From the NCBI RefSeq assembly GCF_030296675.1, contig NZ_AP027736.1, positions 1,922,001-1,986,000 of the forward strand: 64,000 nt of DNA, in the 5' to 3' direction. Positions 27,926 through 36,387 of the stretch are shown here, piece after piece. Position numbers and translations under genes: made by a program. How positions within the stretch are numbered: position 1 is the first letter of the stretch; the number at the start of each line of letters is the position of its first letter. A model generated the notes under the pieces. That model was not told the DNA's origin. It saw only the letters and a list, made by a program, of their open reading frames with translations, and did no database searches. Source of the stretch: Demequina sediminis (GTDB lineage: Bacteria; Actinomycetota; Actinomycetes; Actinomycetales; Demequinaceae).

Positions 27926-28005
27926 GGCCACCCCCTTGTCGCGACGCTATCGCCGGACGCGGGCATCGTCCCGGCGCCACTCCGGCACCGGCTACCGTGA
28001 GTCGC

Positions 28006-28872
28006 ATGACCGCCCGCATCGCCATCGTCACCACGCGCGACCTGCCCGTCCCCGATGCCGACGAGGACCTGCTCCTGCCCCATCTCCCCGAGGCCGCGCT
28101 GGTCGCGTGGGAGGACCCCGGCGTGGACTGGGCCGCCTTCGACGTCGCGATCCTGCGCAGCACCTGGAACTATCACGACCGCCTCGACGAGTTCCTCGCC
28201 TGGGCCCGCGCGACCGCCGAGGTGACGCGGCTGGTCAACCCCGTGGCGACAGTCGAGTGGAACACCGACAAGCGCTACCTCGCGGACCTCGCTGCCGCGG
28301 GGATCCCCGTGGTTCCCACGACCTTTGTCTCGCCGGGAGAACGGGTTCCGGCCGATGCCGTGGTCGCCCTGGGCGGTCACCTGGTGGTCAAGCCGTCGGT
28401 GGGCGCCGGCTCGAACGGCGCGAAGCTGTTCGACGGGGACGCCGCCGGGGCTGGTGCGCACGTCGCTGAGCTCCATCGCCAGGGCAAGGTGGCGATGCTC
28501 CAGCCCTACCTCGCCGAGGTCGACACCGCGGGCGAGACCGCGCTCATCTACCTGGGTGGACGCTTCTCGCACGCCGCGCGCAAGGCCGCGATCCTGTCGC
28601 GCGACATGTCCTGGGAGACCGGGCTCTACGCCGACGAGAAGGTCGCGGCGACCGTGGCCACGCCTGCCGAGCGCGCCCTCGCCGACCGCGTGATCGCGGC
28701 GCTGCCCGGTCTCGGCCACCCCGACCTCGCGTATGTGCGAGTGGACCTGTTGCCCACCGCGGAGGGGCCCGTCCTGCTCGAACTCGAGCTCACCGAGCCC
28801 AGCCTGTTCCTCGCGCTGGGCGAGGGGGCGCCCCAGCGGGCGGCGGAGGCCTTCCGTGCGCTGCTGACCTGA
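28006..28872 (+). CDS. ATP-grasp domain protein (RimK/cycloserine-ligase-like)
   Basis: A 288-residue ATP-grasp enzyme. The N-terminal part has ILRSTWNYHDRLDEFL. The ATP-binding lobe contains LVVKPSVGAGSNGAKLF near 128-144 and VAMLQPYLAEV. The metal site is ELELTEPSLFL near 264-274. Such enzymes form amide bonds via acyl-phosphates; close relatives are annotated as hypothetical or as DcsG-like ligases. ATG 28006 is chosen over the in-frame GTG at 27997. It is divergent from the membrane protein gene. Substrate unknown. Confidence 0.75.
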   Translation: MTARIAIVTTRDLPVPDADEDLLLPHLPEAALVAWEDPGVDWAAFDVAILRSTWNYHDRLDEFLAWARATAEVTRLVNPVATVEWNTDKRYLADLAAAGIPVVPTTFVSPGERVPADAVVALGGHLVVKPSVGAGSNGAKLFDGDAAGAGAHVAELHRQGKVAMLQPYLAEVDTAGETALIYLGGRFSHAARKAAILSRDMSWETGLYADEKVAATVATPAERALADRVIAALPGLGHPDLAYVRVDLLPTAEGPVLLELELTEPSLFLALGEGAPQRAAEAFRALLT

Positions 28873-29147
28873 CGCCTCCGCGCCCCGCCCCCCGCCCCGC
28901 CCCGCCGCAGCCCCGGCCTCCCAGCGGCTCCGCCACACCGAATGTCGACTCCGCCACACACCGGTCGGCGTGTCGTCGGCGTGTCGCGCTCCGCAAGCCG
29001 GATCTGAGGCCAGATGCGCCCGCGGCGTGTGGCGGAGCCGCGGAGGTGGTGGCGGCCACCAGCGCGCGAGGCGTGTGGCGGAGCCGCGGAAAAGGTGGAA
29101 ATCGCGGAGTAGGTAGCCACCAGCGCCCGCGTGACCTACTGTTATCC
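28873..29147. other. Gene-free stretch with repeats upstream of the terC leader
   Basis: 275 bp without a credible gene. It begins with a C/G low-complexity run (28880-28915) and is otherwise filled by copies of the GTGTGGCGGAGCCGCGG element described separately. Confidence 0.7.
28924..29090. repeat. Second cluster of the GTGTGGCGGAGCCGCGG intergenic repeat
   Basis: Two identical 20-mers, GCGTGTGGCGGAGCCGCGGA, lie at 29025-29044 and 29071-29090. An inverted partial copy GCGGCTCCGCCACAC is at 28924-28938 and a shorter CTCCGCCACAC at about 28949-28959. Identical sequence occurs at 24011-24030, so this is a dispersed, non-coding repeat able to form hairpins between inverted copies. Confidence 0.75.
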
Positions 29148-29250
29148 CCCGAGGGGAGTACTTCCCAAGTTTCGTCCCGGTCAGTACGAGGTCTTCGTGG
29201 ATCTCCCGGGCGGACGCCGCGTCCTCGACACGGCGAAGGAGACCTCAGGC
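29148..29250 (+). promoter_or_regulatory. Candidate yybP-ykoY (Mn2+) riboswitch upstream of terC
   Basis: The terC leader has the landmarks of this aptamer in order: GAGGGGAGTA (conserved first loop), GGTCAGTACGAGG resembling the second metal-binding loop, a variable hairpin, then GAAGGAGACCTC. The closing P1 stem would pair GAGG (29151-29154) with CCTC (29243-29246). The family senses manganese and is known to precede TerC/Alx-type and MntP exporters. The motif match was made by eye. Confidence 0.65.
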
Positions 29251-29274
29251 GCTGACCCGTACCTGAGGAGACCC

Positions 29275-30345
29275 ATGTCCCCGCTTGTCCTCGAGACCAC
29301 CCCCGCCCCCGCGGCGCTGGAGTCGATCGCGACCCCCGGCCTGTGGTTCGGCACCATCGCAGCCGTCATCGCACTGCTGGTCTTCGACTTCGTCGTGACC
29401 CGCAAGCCCCACGAGGTCTCCTTCAAGGAGGCCGTGGGCTGGTCCGCGTTCTACATCGCGCTGCCGCTCGCATTCGGCGGCTGGGTGTGGGCCGCGCACG
29501 GGTCCGAGATCGGCGTGAAGTACTACACCGGGTACATCGTCGAGAAGTCGCTGTCCGTCGACAACCTCTTCGTCTTCATCCTCATCCTCAGCGCCTTCGC
29601 GGTGCCGCGCATCCTCCAGCAGCGCGTCCTGCTGATCGGCGTGGCCGGCGCGATCATCCTGCGCGGCGTGTTCATCGCGCTCGGCGCGAGCCTCATCGCG
29701 ACGTTCGACTGGACCTTCCTGCTGTTCGGCGCGATCCTGCTCGCCACCGCCGTCAAGGTGTTCCGCGACGCGCAGAGCACCGAGGACGAGCACGTCGATC
29801 CCAGCAACATGCGCATCGTCAAGATGATGTCCAAGGTGTTCCCCGTGACGGGCGAGTACCACGGCTCCAAGGCCACGGTCACGATGAACGGTCGCCGCGC
29901 GCTCACCCCGCTCGCGCTGGTGATGGCCGCGATCATCACCACGGACGTGGTCTTCGCGGTCGACTCGGTGCCCGCCGTGTTCGGCATCACCTCCGACCCC
30001 TACCTGGTGTTCGCGACCAACGCGTTCGCGCTGCTGGGCCTGCGCGCGCTCTACTTCGTGCTCGAGGGCGCGCTGTCGAAGCTGGTCCACCTGGGCTACG
30101 GCCTGTCCGTGATCCTCGGATTCATCGGCATCAAGCTGGTGCTGCACTGGGCGCACGGCGTGTGGCCCGGCGTCCCCACCGTGCCCACCACGTGGTCGCT
30201 GCTGGTGATCGTGGGTGTCCTCGCGGTGACGGTCGCCACGAGCCTGCGCGCCTCCAAGAAGGCGGAGCTCGCCGCCCTCCAGGAGGAGCACCCCGCATTC
30301 ATCGACCCCACCCCCGGCCCCGGTCGCCCCGGACCGGGCGCGTAG
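29275..30345 (+). CDS. TerC/Alx-family integral membrane protein
   Basis: A 356-residue TerC protein with about nine membrane helices. Signature segments are the paired acidic repeats YIVEKSLSVDNLFVFILIL (near 88-106) and ITTDVVFAVDSVPAVFGIT (near 222-240). Family members act in manganese efflux or metal loading of exoenzymes. ATG 29275 follows GAGGAG by a few bases. The candidate Mn2+ riboswitch in its leader supports a manganese-export role. A GC hairpin follows the stop. Confidence 0.93.
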   Translation: MSPLVLETTPAPAALESIATPGLWFGTIAAVIALLVFDFVVTRKPHEVSFKEAVGWSAFYIALPLAFGGWVWAAHGSEIGVKYYTGYIVEKSLSVDNLFVFILILSAFAVPRILQQRVLLIGVAGAIILRGVFIALGASLIATFDWTFLLFGAILLATAVKVFRDAQSTEDEHVDPSNMRIVKMMSKVFPVTGEYHGSKATVTMNGRRALTPLALVMAAIITTDVVFAVDSVPAVFGITSDPYLVFATNAFALLGLRALYFVLEGALSKLVHLGYGLSVILGFIGIKLVLHWAHGVWPGVPTVPTTWSLLVIVGVLAVTVATSLRASKKAELAALQEEHPAFIDPTPGPGRPGPGA

Positions 30346-30349
30346 GCCC

Positions 30350-30387
30350 GGCCGGGGCATCGTTCCTGCGGGGACGATGCCCCGGCC
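30350..30387 (+). terminator. Terminator hairpin after terC
   Basis: A perfect 14-bp stem (GGCCGGGGCATCGT / ACGATGCCCCGGCC) with a 10-nt loop lies just past the terC stop, without a clear T-run. Its right arm contains the over-represented motif GGACGATGCC in the loop-proximal part. Confidence 0.6.
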
Positions 30388-30444
30388 GCCTTCGCGGGGA
30401 AGGTCTCGCGGGGCAGTGGCGTTGTCGCCACCGGAGGTACACAC

Positions 30445-30609
30445 ATGAGACGACGATTCGGACGCTGGATCTTCATGGCCATTGCCATCCCCCTCGCCGC
30501 CGCGGCACTGGGGAAGATCGCGGAGCGGGTCGAGGCCAGTCGCGGCCCCGACTCGAAGATCGCCAAGGGCCTGCGCATGGGCAAGGGAGTGCTCCGGCCG
30601 GGCACCTAG
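30445..30609 (+). CDS. 54-residue basic membrane-associated protein
   Basis: A small gene preceded by a good Shine-Dalgarno (GGAGG, 8 bases before ATG). The product starts with RRRFGRWIF, then a hydrophobic helix (about 8-23, IFMAIAIPLAAAAL) and ends in a basic, Gly-rich tail (KIAKGLRMGKGVLRPG). Small single-pass proteins of this kind are common next to actinobacterial membrane genes, but I recognise no family. Confidence 0.6.
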   Translation: MRRRFGRWIFMAIAIPLAAAALGKIAERVEASRGPDSKIAKGLRMGKGVLRPGT

Positions 30610-30626
30610 TCCCCACGGGTTGACGC

Positions 30627-30690
30627 GCGACCTCCCGGATACCAGGCTGGAGGCACGGGCACGGTGCCCGGCGCCTGCCCGGGAGGTCGC
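30627..30690 (+). promoter_or_regulatory. Long inverted repeat covering the SRPBCC ribosome-binding site
   Basis: GCGACCTCCCGG (30627-30638) pairs perfectly with CCGGGAGGTCGC (30679-30690), and an inner hairpin CGGGCA-CGG-TGCCCG sits at 30656-30670. The right arm contains the GGGAGG Shine-Dalgarno of the gene starting at 30692. If transcribed whole, the stem hides the ribosome-binding site. A TTGACG at 30620 could instead make the left arm part of a promoter/operator. Confidence 0.5.
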
Positions 30691-30691
30691 A

Positions 30692-31162
30692 ATGGACATC
30701 ACGTTCGAGGTGCCCGCGGAGCCGCCGGTGCTGGCGCAGACCGCCCGCCTGGCGCATCCGGTGTCGCGCGTCTGGACGGCGTATACCGAGCCGCTCTTCG
30801 TCAAGCAGTGGTGGGCGCCGCACGGCTACACCAACGGCGTGGTCGACATGGATGTCGAGCCGGGCGGGGCGTGGCGCGTGGTGCAGGCGGACCCCGAGGG
30901 CAACACCTTCGCGTTCTACGGGCGCTACGAGCGCGTCGAGCCCCGCGCTCTCCTCGCCTTCACGTTCGTGAGCGAGATCTTCCCCGACGTCCTCACCTGG
31001 ATGCGCGTCGACATGGGGGCGACGGCGGCGGGCACCATGGTCGTGACCAGCCACCGCTTCCCCGACGACTACCACCGCACGGGCTTTCTCAACCTGGGCG
31101 GGGTCGCGCGCATGCGCGAGGCGAGCGAGCGCCTCGACGCGCTGCTGCGCACCATGGCCTGA
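30692..31162 (+). CDS. SRPBCC / AHSA1-like protein
   Basis: A 156-residue START/Bet v1-fold protein of the AHSA1 type. It has ARLAHPVSRVWTAYTEPLFV, the typical WWAPHGYTN segment and a C-terminal helix with ARMREASERLDALL. These bind hydrophobic ligands; the specific role is unknown. ATG 30692 is three bases after a GGGAGGTCG ribosome-binding site embedded in a perfect 12-bp inverted repeat. Confidence 0.8.
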   Translation: MDITFEVPAEPPVLAQTARLAHPVSRVWTAYTEPLFVKQWWAPHGYTNGVVDMDVEPGGAWRVVQADPEGNTFAFYGRYERVEPRALLAFTFVSEIFPDVLTWMRVDMGATAAGTMVVTSHRFPDDYHRTGFLNLGGVARMREASERLDALLRTMA

Positions 31163-31206
31163 CCTACGCACGCCGCGGCTCGACAGCGGCTCGACCGCGG
31201 CAGACC

Positions 31207-32345
31207 CTACTGCTGCGGGAGCACGCTCGCGATCCGGCGCACGGCCTCCTCAAGGATGGCCGGGCTGGTCGCGATGTTGAGGCGCGCATGCCCCTCGCCC
31301 CCCGTGCCGAAGTCGAGGCCCCTGTTCAGCGCGACCCGACCCTTCTCGAGGAGCACCGCGGCGGGGTCCTCCCCGAGCATCGTCCCGAATCCCAGCCACG
31401 TCAGGTAGGTGCCCTCGGGGACCGTGTGGGTCACCCCGGGCAGGTGGGCGGCGACAAGGTCGCGCACCAGGAAGCGGTTGCGGTCGAGGCCGGCGAGCAT
31501 GCCGTCGAGCCAGTCGCCGCCGTGAGCGTAGGCGGCCTCCTGCGCGATCGCACCCAGGTGCCCCGGGCCGTGATGCTTGCCCGCGCGGAACGATGCGAGG
31601 GCCGCCGAGCCCGGGCCGCCCACGAGCAGCGCGGCGGGCATCGCGGCAAGGTTCCACGCCTTCGAGGCCGCGTGCAGCGCGAGCCCCGTCGGATCGACGT
31701 CAAGGTACGGCGTGAAGCGCGAGCCCTCGAGGACGATCGGCGCGTGGATCTCGTCCGAGACCACACCCACCCCGTAGCGGGCGGCGAGGGCGGCGACGGA
31801 CTCGAGCTCGGCGCGCGTGTGGACCGTGCCGCCCGGGTTGTGAGGGTTGCACAGGAGGTAGGCGGCGCGGCGCCCGCCCGTAGTCGCCTGCTGCATGGCC
31901 CGCTCGATCGCGTCCAGGTCGAGGCGCAGGTCCGCGGTGAGCGGCGCCTCGGCGATCTCACGCCCGGCCTGTCGCAGGTACGAGAAGAACGGCGGGTAGA
32001 CGGGCGGGTTGACGATCACCGCGCCGCCGAGGTCGGTGAGCTCGACCAGGGCATCCACATATCCGAGGATCACGCTCTGCACCGGGGTGACATCCGCGGG
32101 GTCGACGCGCCAGCCCCACCGCGCGGCGGCGAAGGCCGCGAAGGACTCGACATAGGGCGTCGAGCCGGGGTAGCCCATGTCGCCGTCCCGCACCGCGCGC
32201 TCGAGCGCTTCCCGGATGGGGGTGCCAGGTCCACGTCCATCTCCGCGACCCACAGCGGCAGGACATCCGGGGCGTAGTAGCGCCACTTGGCGGACGTGCG
32301 CTCGCGGAGTCGCTCGAGGGGGACGATGAACGGGTCGGCGGTCAT
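31207..32345 (-). CDS. PLP-dependent C-S lyase / aminotransferase (PatB/MalY-like; frame break at 32218-32222)
   Basis: A fold-type I PLP enzyme of about 379 residues. It starts MTADPFIVPLERLRERTSAK, with KWRYY and LPLWVAEMDV typical of the PatB/MalY cystathionine beta-lyase group. The C5 run at 32218-32222 lacks one base; adding it gives DLAPPIREALERAVRDGDMG. The internal motif CNPHNPGG is near 160, and the PLP lysine is in ASKAWNLA near 230. It probably cleaves cystathionine or related C-S bonds. It is convergent with the SRPBCC gene. Confidence 0.85.
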
Positions 32346-32517
32346 GGGTACGAGCCTAAACGCGTAGTCGGGTCGGACGGCGCAGGATGGATGGTGTGCA
32401 CTGCCGACTGTGGCGCCGAGCACAACGCCAGCTGAACCGTCCCCGGCTCCCATCAGCCTCGGCGCACTACGGACGCACCGGCGACGCGTTGGCGCCGCCG
32501 CGGACAACGGCCCCCGA

Positions 32518-33183
32518 CTACTCGACGGGCCTCTCCCACGTGAGCGTGTAGCGCCACAGCAGTTCGCGCGTGAACTCGGCGCCAGGCAGGAGCCGTGCGG
32601 CCGCCTCCTCGACGTCGCGGAAGGTGTGCGGCGCGGGCCAGACGCAGTCGCAGCCGTGATCCCAGTAGCCGCGGAACAGCCGGTGGAACTTGTCGACGAA
32701 GGTCGCCCACACGTCGCGCGGGAGGTCCTGCGGCCAGCTCGACTTCGCCATCCCCACCACCAGCAGTCGGCCGCCGGGGGCGACCAGCTCGCGCAGTCGC
32801 GTGAGGCCCTGCTCGAGCTCGAGATGGTGAAGCGTCGCCGAGACGGTCACCACGTCGAACTCGCCCAACTCCTCGGTGAGCACGTCGCCCACCCGATACG
32901 TGATGGACGGGGACTGCGCCGGCGGCTCGTCCTCCGAGTCCAGCAGGTCCACCGTGTGACCCTGCGCGCGCGCACGCGTGATGGCCGCGGGGTTCGCGTC
33001 CACGCCGGTCACCTCGAGGCCGCGGGCCGCGAGCTGGCGAGCCAGGTATCCCTCGCCGCAGCCCACGTCGAGAGCGGTGCGCGCGGACTCGGGGATGATG
33101 GGCACCAGTTCGCGCATGTAGTGGATGTTGTAGTTCCACCGCTGGTGGTCGGGCCGCTCCTTCGCGGGCGTCTGCTCCGTCAT
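32518..33183 (-). CDS. Class I SAM-dependent methyltransferase
   Basis: A 221-residue methyltransferase. Motif I is ALDVGCGEGYLARQLA (about 37-52) and the adenosine-binding acidic residue is in VTGVDANP. Motif II/post-motif regions are FDVVTVSATLHHLEL and VAPGGRLLVVGMA. Residues WNYNIHYMRELV precede the fold. The substrate is not predictable. About 170 bp upstream of the lyase gene on the same strand, with nothing notable between. Confidence 0.85.
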   Translation of the reverse strand: MTEQTPAKERPDHQRWNYNIHYMRELVPIIPESARTALDVGCGEGYLARQLAARGLEVTGVDANPAAITRARAQGHTVDLLDSEDEPPAQSPSITYRVGDVLTEELGEFDVVTVSATLHHLELEQGLTRLRELVAPGGRLLVVGMAKSSWPQDLPRDVWATFVDKFHRLFRGYWDHGCDCVWPAPHTFRDVEEAAARLLPGAEFTRELLWRYTLTWERPVE

Positions 33184-33245
33184 GTGTCCATTGTCGCCTG
33201 CCCCAGGTAGGACCTCTGTCCCCCGTGCGTGCGAGAATCGGCGGC

Positions 33246-33872
33246 GTGAGCGAGGCAGGCGTGAGGCTGGCGCGCGCGGCGGGAGCGGCCGCGCTGTCGA
33301 CGCTGTCCGCGTTGGGCCTGCACGGCCTCGCCGGCGGACACGTCCCCACCGCCGCCGCGGTGCTGGTGCCCCTCGCGGGCTCCTTCGCGGTCGCCGTGCA
33401 GCTGGCGGGGCGTCCGCTGGGCCGCCTGCGCCTCGCCGCGATCGCCGTCGCCAGCCAGGTGTTCTTCCACGCGACGTTCACGCTGGGCGCCGGGGCGCCT
33501 CTGGCGGCGGATTCCGCGACCACAAGCCACGCCGGACACGCGGGACACGCCGCCCCTGCCGGCCACGCCGCGCCCTCCCTCGTGACCGCCACCGCCGGCG
33601 ACCACGCCGCCTCGATGCCCCTGGCCCACCTCGGTGCCGCGGTGATCACCTACGTGGGGATTCGTCGTGCCGCCACGCTCATCGACGCGCTCGGCTCCCT
33701 CGCGGCGCTCGTCGCTGAGGCACTCGCCGCGGCGCTGCTCGCGCGCCCCACGGCCGCCCGGACGGCGCCCGTCGCCGCCCGCCACGGCATCGTCCCCTCA
33801 CACGTCCCCGCGCCCGCCCGGCGCGTCTGCCTCACGCTTCCCGCGCGGCGCGGGCCTCCCCTGCCGGTCTGA
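33246..33872 (+). CDS. Membrane protein with His-rich loop (probable copper-associated)
   Basis: A 208-residue protein with four or five hydrophobic helices. A loop near residues 85-120 is rich in histidine (SHAGHAGHAAPAGHAAPS and GDHAAS), a plausible metal-binding segment. I chose GTG 33246; an in-frame start at 33225 is possible. It is followed by a PCu(A)C chaperone gene and a DyP peroxidase gene on the same strand, which supports a role in copper handling. The family is not recognised with certainty. Confidence 0.6.
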   Translation: MSEAGVRLARAAGAAALSTLSALGLHGLAGGHVPTAAAVLVPLAGSFAVAVQLAGRPLGRLRLAAIAVASQVFFHATFTLGAGAPLAADSATTSHAGHAGHAAPAGHAAPSLVTATAGDHAASMPLAHLGAAVITYVGIRRAATLIDALGSLAALVAEALAAALLARPTAARTAPVAARHGIVPSHVPAPARRVCLTLPARRGPPLPV

Positions 33873-33967
33873 GATCTCGCATCGCCGGCACCCCGTCCGG
33901 CGCCCCTTTCAGACCACCCGCGCGGCCGCGCCCTTCGCGCCGCCGCGCACCCCACCACAGGAGAGTC

Positions 33968-34470
33968 ATGTTCACTCGTCCCCGTCGTACCCTGCCCGCG
34001 CTCGCCCTCACGGCGGCGCTCGCCACCGCGCTCACCGCGCCCCTCGCCGCCTGCAGCGCGGACTCGCCCGCAACCGCGATGCTCACCATCACCGACCCCT
34101 GGGTCAAGACCGCCGAGTCCGGCATGACCGCCGCCTTCGCGACCCTCACCAACCCCACCGACGACGACCTCACGGTGACCGCTGCCACCACCGACTCGGC
34201 GGCGATGGTCGAGCTTCACGAGGTGGTCGACGGCGTCATGCAGGAGCGTGACGGCGGCTTCACCGTCCCCGCCGGCGAGTCGCTCACGCTCGAGCCGGGG
34301 GCCTCCACCTCATGCTCATGGAGCTCTCCGGGCCCATCGTCGCGGGTGACACCGTCGCGTTCACCCTCGAGCTCGCGGACGGCAGCACGGTCGACCTCAC
34401 CGCCACCGCGAAGGACTTCGACGGCGGCGAGGAGGACTACGAGGGCGGCATGGAGTCGCACTCGTCATGA
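33968..34470 (+). CDS. PCu(A)C periplasmic copper chaperone (frame break at 34297-34301)
   Basis: An approximately 167-residue lipoprotein with signal peptide and LAAC lipobox. The PCuAC fold has VKTAESGMTAAFATLTNPTD. Its copper ligands follow the H-M-H-M pattern: VELHEVVDGVMQERDGG, then LHLMLM, which only appears when one G is added to the G5 run at 34297-34301. With that repair the protein ends SHSS, and its stop overlaps the DyP start (ATGA). It delivers Cu(I), for example to oxidases. Actinobacterial relatives work with DyP peroxidases. Confidence 0.85.
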
Positions 34471-35729
34471 TGGCCTCCGCCGGACACTCGGACCGGCGCC
34501 GTCCCAGCCGGCGGCAGCTCCTCCTCGGAGGGGCCGCCGCCGGCGCGGGCGCCGCGGTCACCCTGGGCGCGGAGCGCGCCGGAGCGCTGCCCGGCTCGAC
34601 ACCGGCGCCCACCGCCGATTCCGCCGGCCTCAACGGCGAGCGCACCGTCCCGTTCCACGGCCCTCACCAGGCCGGCGTGACCGCCAGGCCGGGCGCGCAC
34701 GCGACCTACCTGGCCTTCGACCTGCTCCCCGACACGGATCGGGAACGCTTGCGCGCGTGGCTGAGCCTGCTCACGGACGATGCCGCCCGCGTCACCCAGG
34801 GCCGCGGCGCGCTCGCGGACCTTGAGCCCGAACTTGCGGTGCGGCCCGCGGGCCTCACCGTGACATTCGGCCTGGGCCGCGAGGCAGTGCTGCGCGCGGG
34901 CGCCGAGCCACCCGACTGGCTGGGCCCCCTGCCCGCGTTCACGATCGACCGGCTCGAGGATCGCTGGTCGGGCGGCGACGCCATGGTGCTCCTCCATGGC
35001 GACGACCCCACGGCGATCAGCCACCTCGCCCGCATGCTGGCGCGCGACTCGCGATCGTTCGCGACCGTGCGCTGGCGCCAGGACGGCTTCCGTCGCGCCT
35101 ACGGCTCGGACCCGAGCGGCACCACGATGCGCAATCTCTTCGGGCAGGTGGACGGCTCGTCCAACCTCGGGCCGGAGGACGATGCCTTCGGGGCGACCGT
35201 CTGGGCCGGCACCGAGGCGCCGGGCTGGCTGCGCGGCGGCACCTCGCTAGTGCTGCGACGCATCGCGATGAATCTCGAGGGCTGGGACGAGGTGGGCGTC
35301 GAGGGGCGCGAGGCCGCGGTCGGCCGGCGGATCGCGGACGGCGCTCCCCTCACGGGCGGCACGGAGCGCGACCCGCTCGACCTCGAGGCGAAAGGACCGG
35401 GAGGGTTTACGGTCATCAATCCGGCAGCCCACGCGGCCCGTGCGCGCGTCGAGGACCCGGCCCAGGGCATCGTCCGCCTGGGGTACTCCTACGACGTCCC
35501 CGTCGAGCCCGGCGCCCTCGACGCGCGCGGACGCCCCGCCGTGTCCAACGTGGGACTGCTGTTCGGCTCGTGGCAGCGGGATGTCGCGCGGCAATACGTG
35601 CCGATGCAGCGGCGCCTCGCGGAGGCCGACCTCCTCAACACGTGGACCACGCCCATCGGATCCGCGGTCTTCGCGATCCCTCCCGGCTGCGAGCAGGGAG
35701 GATTCATCGGCGAGACCCTGTTCGCGTGA
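34467..35729 (+). CDS. Tat-exported DyP-type peroxidase
   Basis: A 420-residue heme peroxidase. The twin-arginine signal is RRRPSRRQLLLGGAAAG at about 10-26. The catalytic GXXDG motif is GQVDGSSN near 227 and a proximal heme histidine is in INPAAHAARAR near 322. Further landmarks are VTFGLGREAVLRAG and LFGSWQRDVARQYVPMQRRL. It is exported folded and oxidises dyes or phenols with H2O2. Translational coupling to the PCu(A)C gene parallels the copper-linked DtpA arrangement of Streptomyces. Confidence 0.9.
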   Translation: MMASAGHSDRRRPSRRQLLLGGAAAGAGAAVTLGAERAGALPGSTPAPTADSAGLNGERTVPFHGPHQAGVTARPGAHATYLAFDLLPDTDRERLRAWLSLLTDDAARVTQGRGALADLEPELAVRPAGLTVTFGLGREAVLRAGAEPPDWLGPLPAFTIDRLEDRWSGGDAMVLLHGDDPTAISHLARMLARDSRSFATVRWRQDGFRRAYGSDPSGTTMRNLFGQVDGSSNLGPEDDAFGATVWAGTEAPGWLRGGTSLVLRRIAMNLEGWDEVGVEGREAAVGRRIADGAPLTGGTERDPLDLEAKGPGGFTVINPAAHAARARVEDPAQGIVRLGYSYDVPVEPGALDARGRPAVSNVGLLFGSWQRDVARQYVPMQRRLAEADLLNTWTTPIGSAVFAIPPGCEQGGFIGETLFA

Positions 35730-35754
35730 GCCGAGTGCGTGTCACCATGAGCGG

Positions 35755-36387
35755 ATGACGCGCGTCCTTCTCCTCCACGGATTCGAGCACACGCGGCCGC
35801 GGACCCACTGGATGTGGTGGCTCGCAGAGAGCCTGCGCGGGCGGAGGGTGCCCGTCCAGTACCCGCAGCTGCCCACGCCGCACGCCCCCTCGCTCGAGGA
35901 GTGGGCGTCGCTCGCGCGCGCCGAGCTCGAGATGCTCGGGGACGGCGAGCGCGTGGTCGTCACCCACTCGCTGGGCGGAATCCTGTGGCAGCACGTCGCG
36001 AGCGAGGCCGTGCGCCACGCCCACCCCGAGCTCCTCGCTGACCGCGTGCTCATGGTCGCGCCGCCTCATCCCAGCCGGCTCACCGGCGCGCTCGCGCCGT
36101 TCGCGCTCGACGGCACCGAGGCCCCGGCGCTCGCGCGCGTGGCCCGCGACACGCGCATCGTCGCCAGGGAGACCGACCCCTACCGGCCCGGCCCCGCGGG
36201 AGACCTCGCCAGAGACTGGGGGCTGGCCGTCCATGTGCTTCCCGGCGCGGGCCACCTCAACCCCGACGACGGCCACGGGCCGTGGCAGGCGGTGCTCGAC
36301 TGGGTGGTCGGTGGCGGGAGCCGCAATGCGGGTGCAGGCGACGTCGAGTGGCGACTCGGGGAGGGCGCCCGTAGCCTCGACGCATGA
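35755..36387 (+). CDS. Alpha/beta hydrolase (RBBP9/YdeN-like)
   Basis: A 210-residue serine hydrolase-like protein. It begins RVLLLHGFEHTRPRTHWMWW, with the nucleophile elbow THSLGGILW near 68 and a catalytic histidine in LPGAGHLNPDDGHG near 165. Family members are small esterases of unclear substrate. It is 25 bp after the DyP gene and its stop overlaps the next start (ATGA). Confidence 0.8.
   Translation: MTRVLLLHGFEHTRPRTHWMWWLAESLRGRRVPVQYPQLPTPHAPSLEEWASLARAELEMLGDGERVVVTHSLGGILWQHVASEAVRHAHPELLADRVLMVAPPHPSRLTGALAPFALDGTEAPALARVARDTRIVARETDPYRPGPAGDLARDWGLAVHVLPGAGHLNPDDGHGPWQAVLDWVVGGGSRNAGAGDVEWRLGEGARSLDA

Noticed and set aside
29131..29274. N-terminal extension of terC through its leader
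   Set aside because: The leader carries riboswitch landmarks, and ATG 29275 with GAGGAG upstream starts a normal TerC N-terminus.
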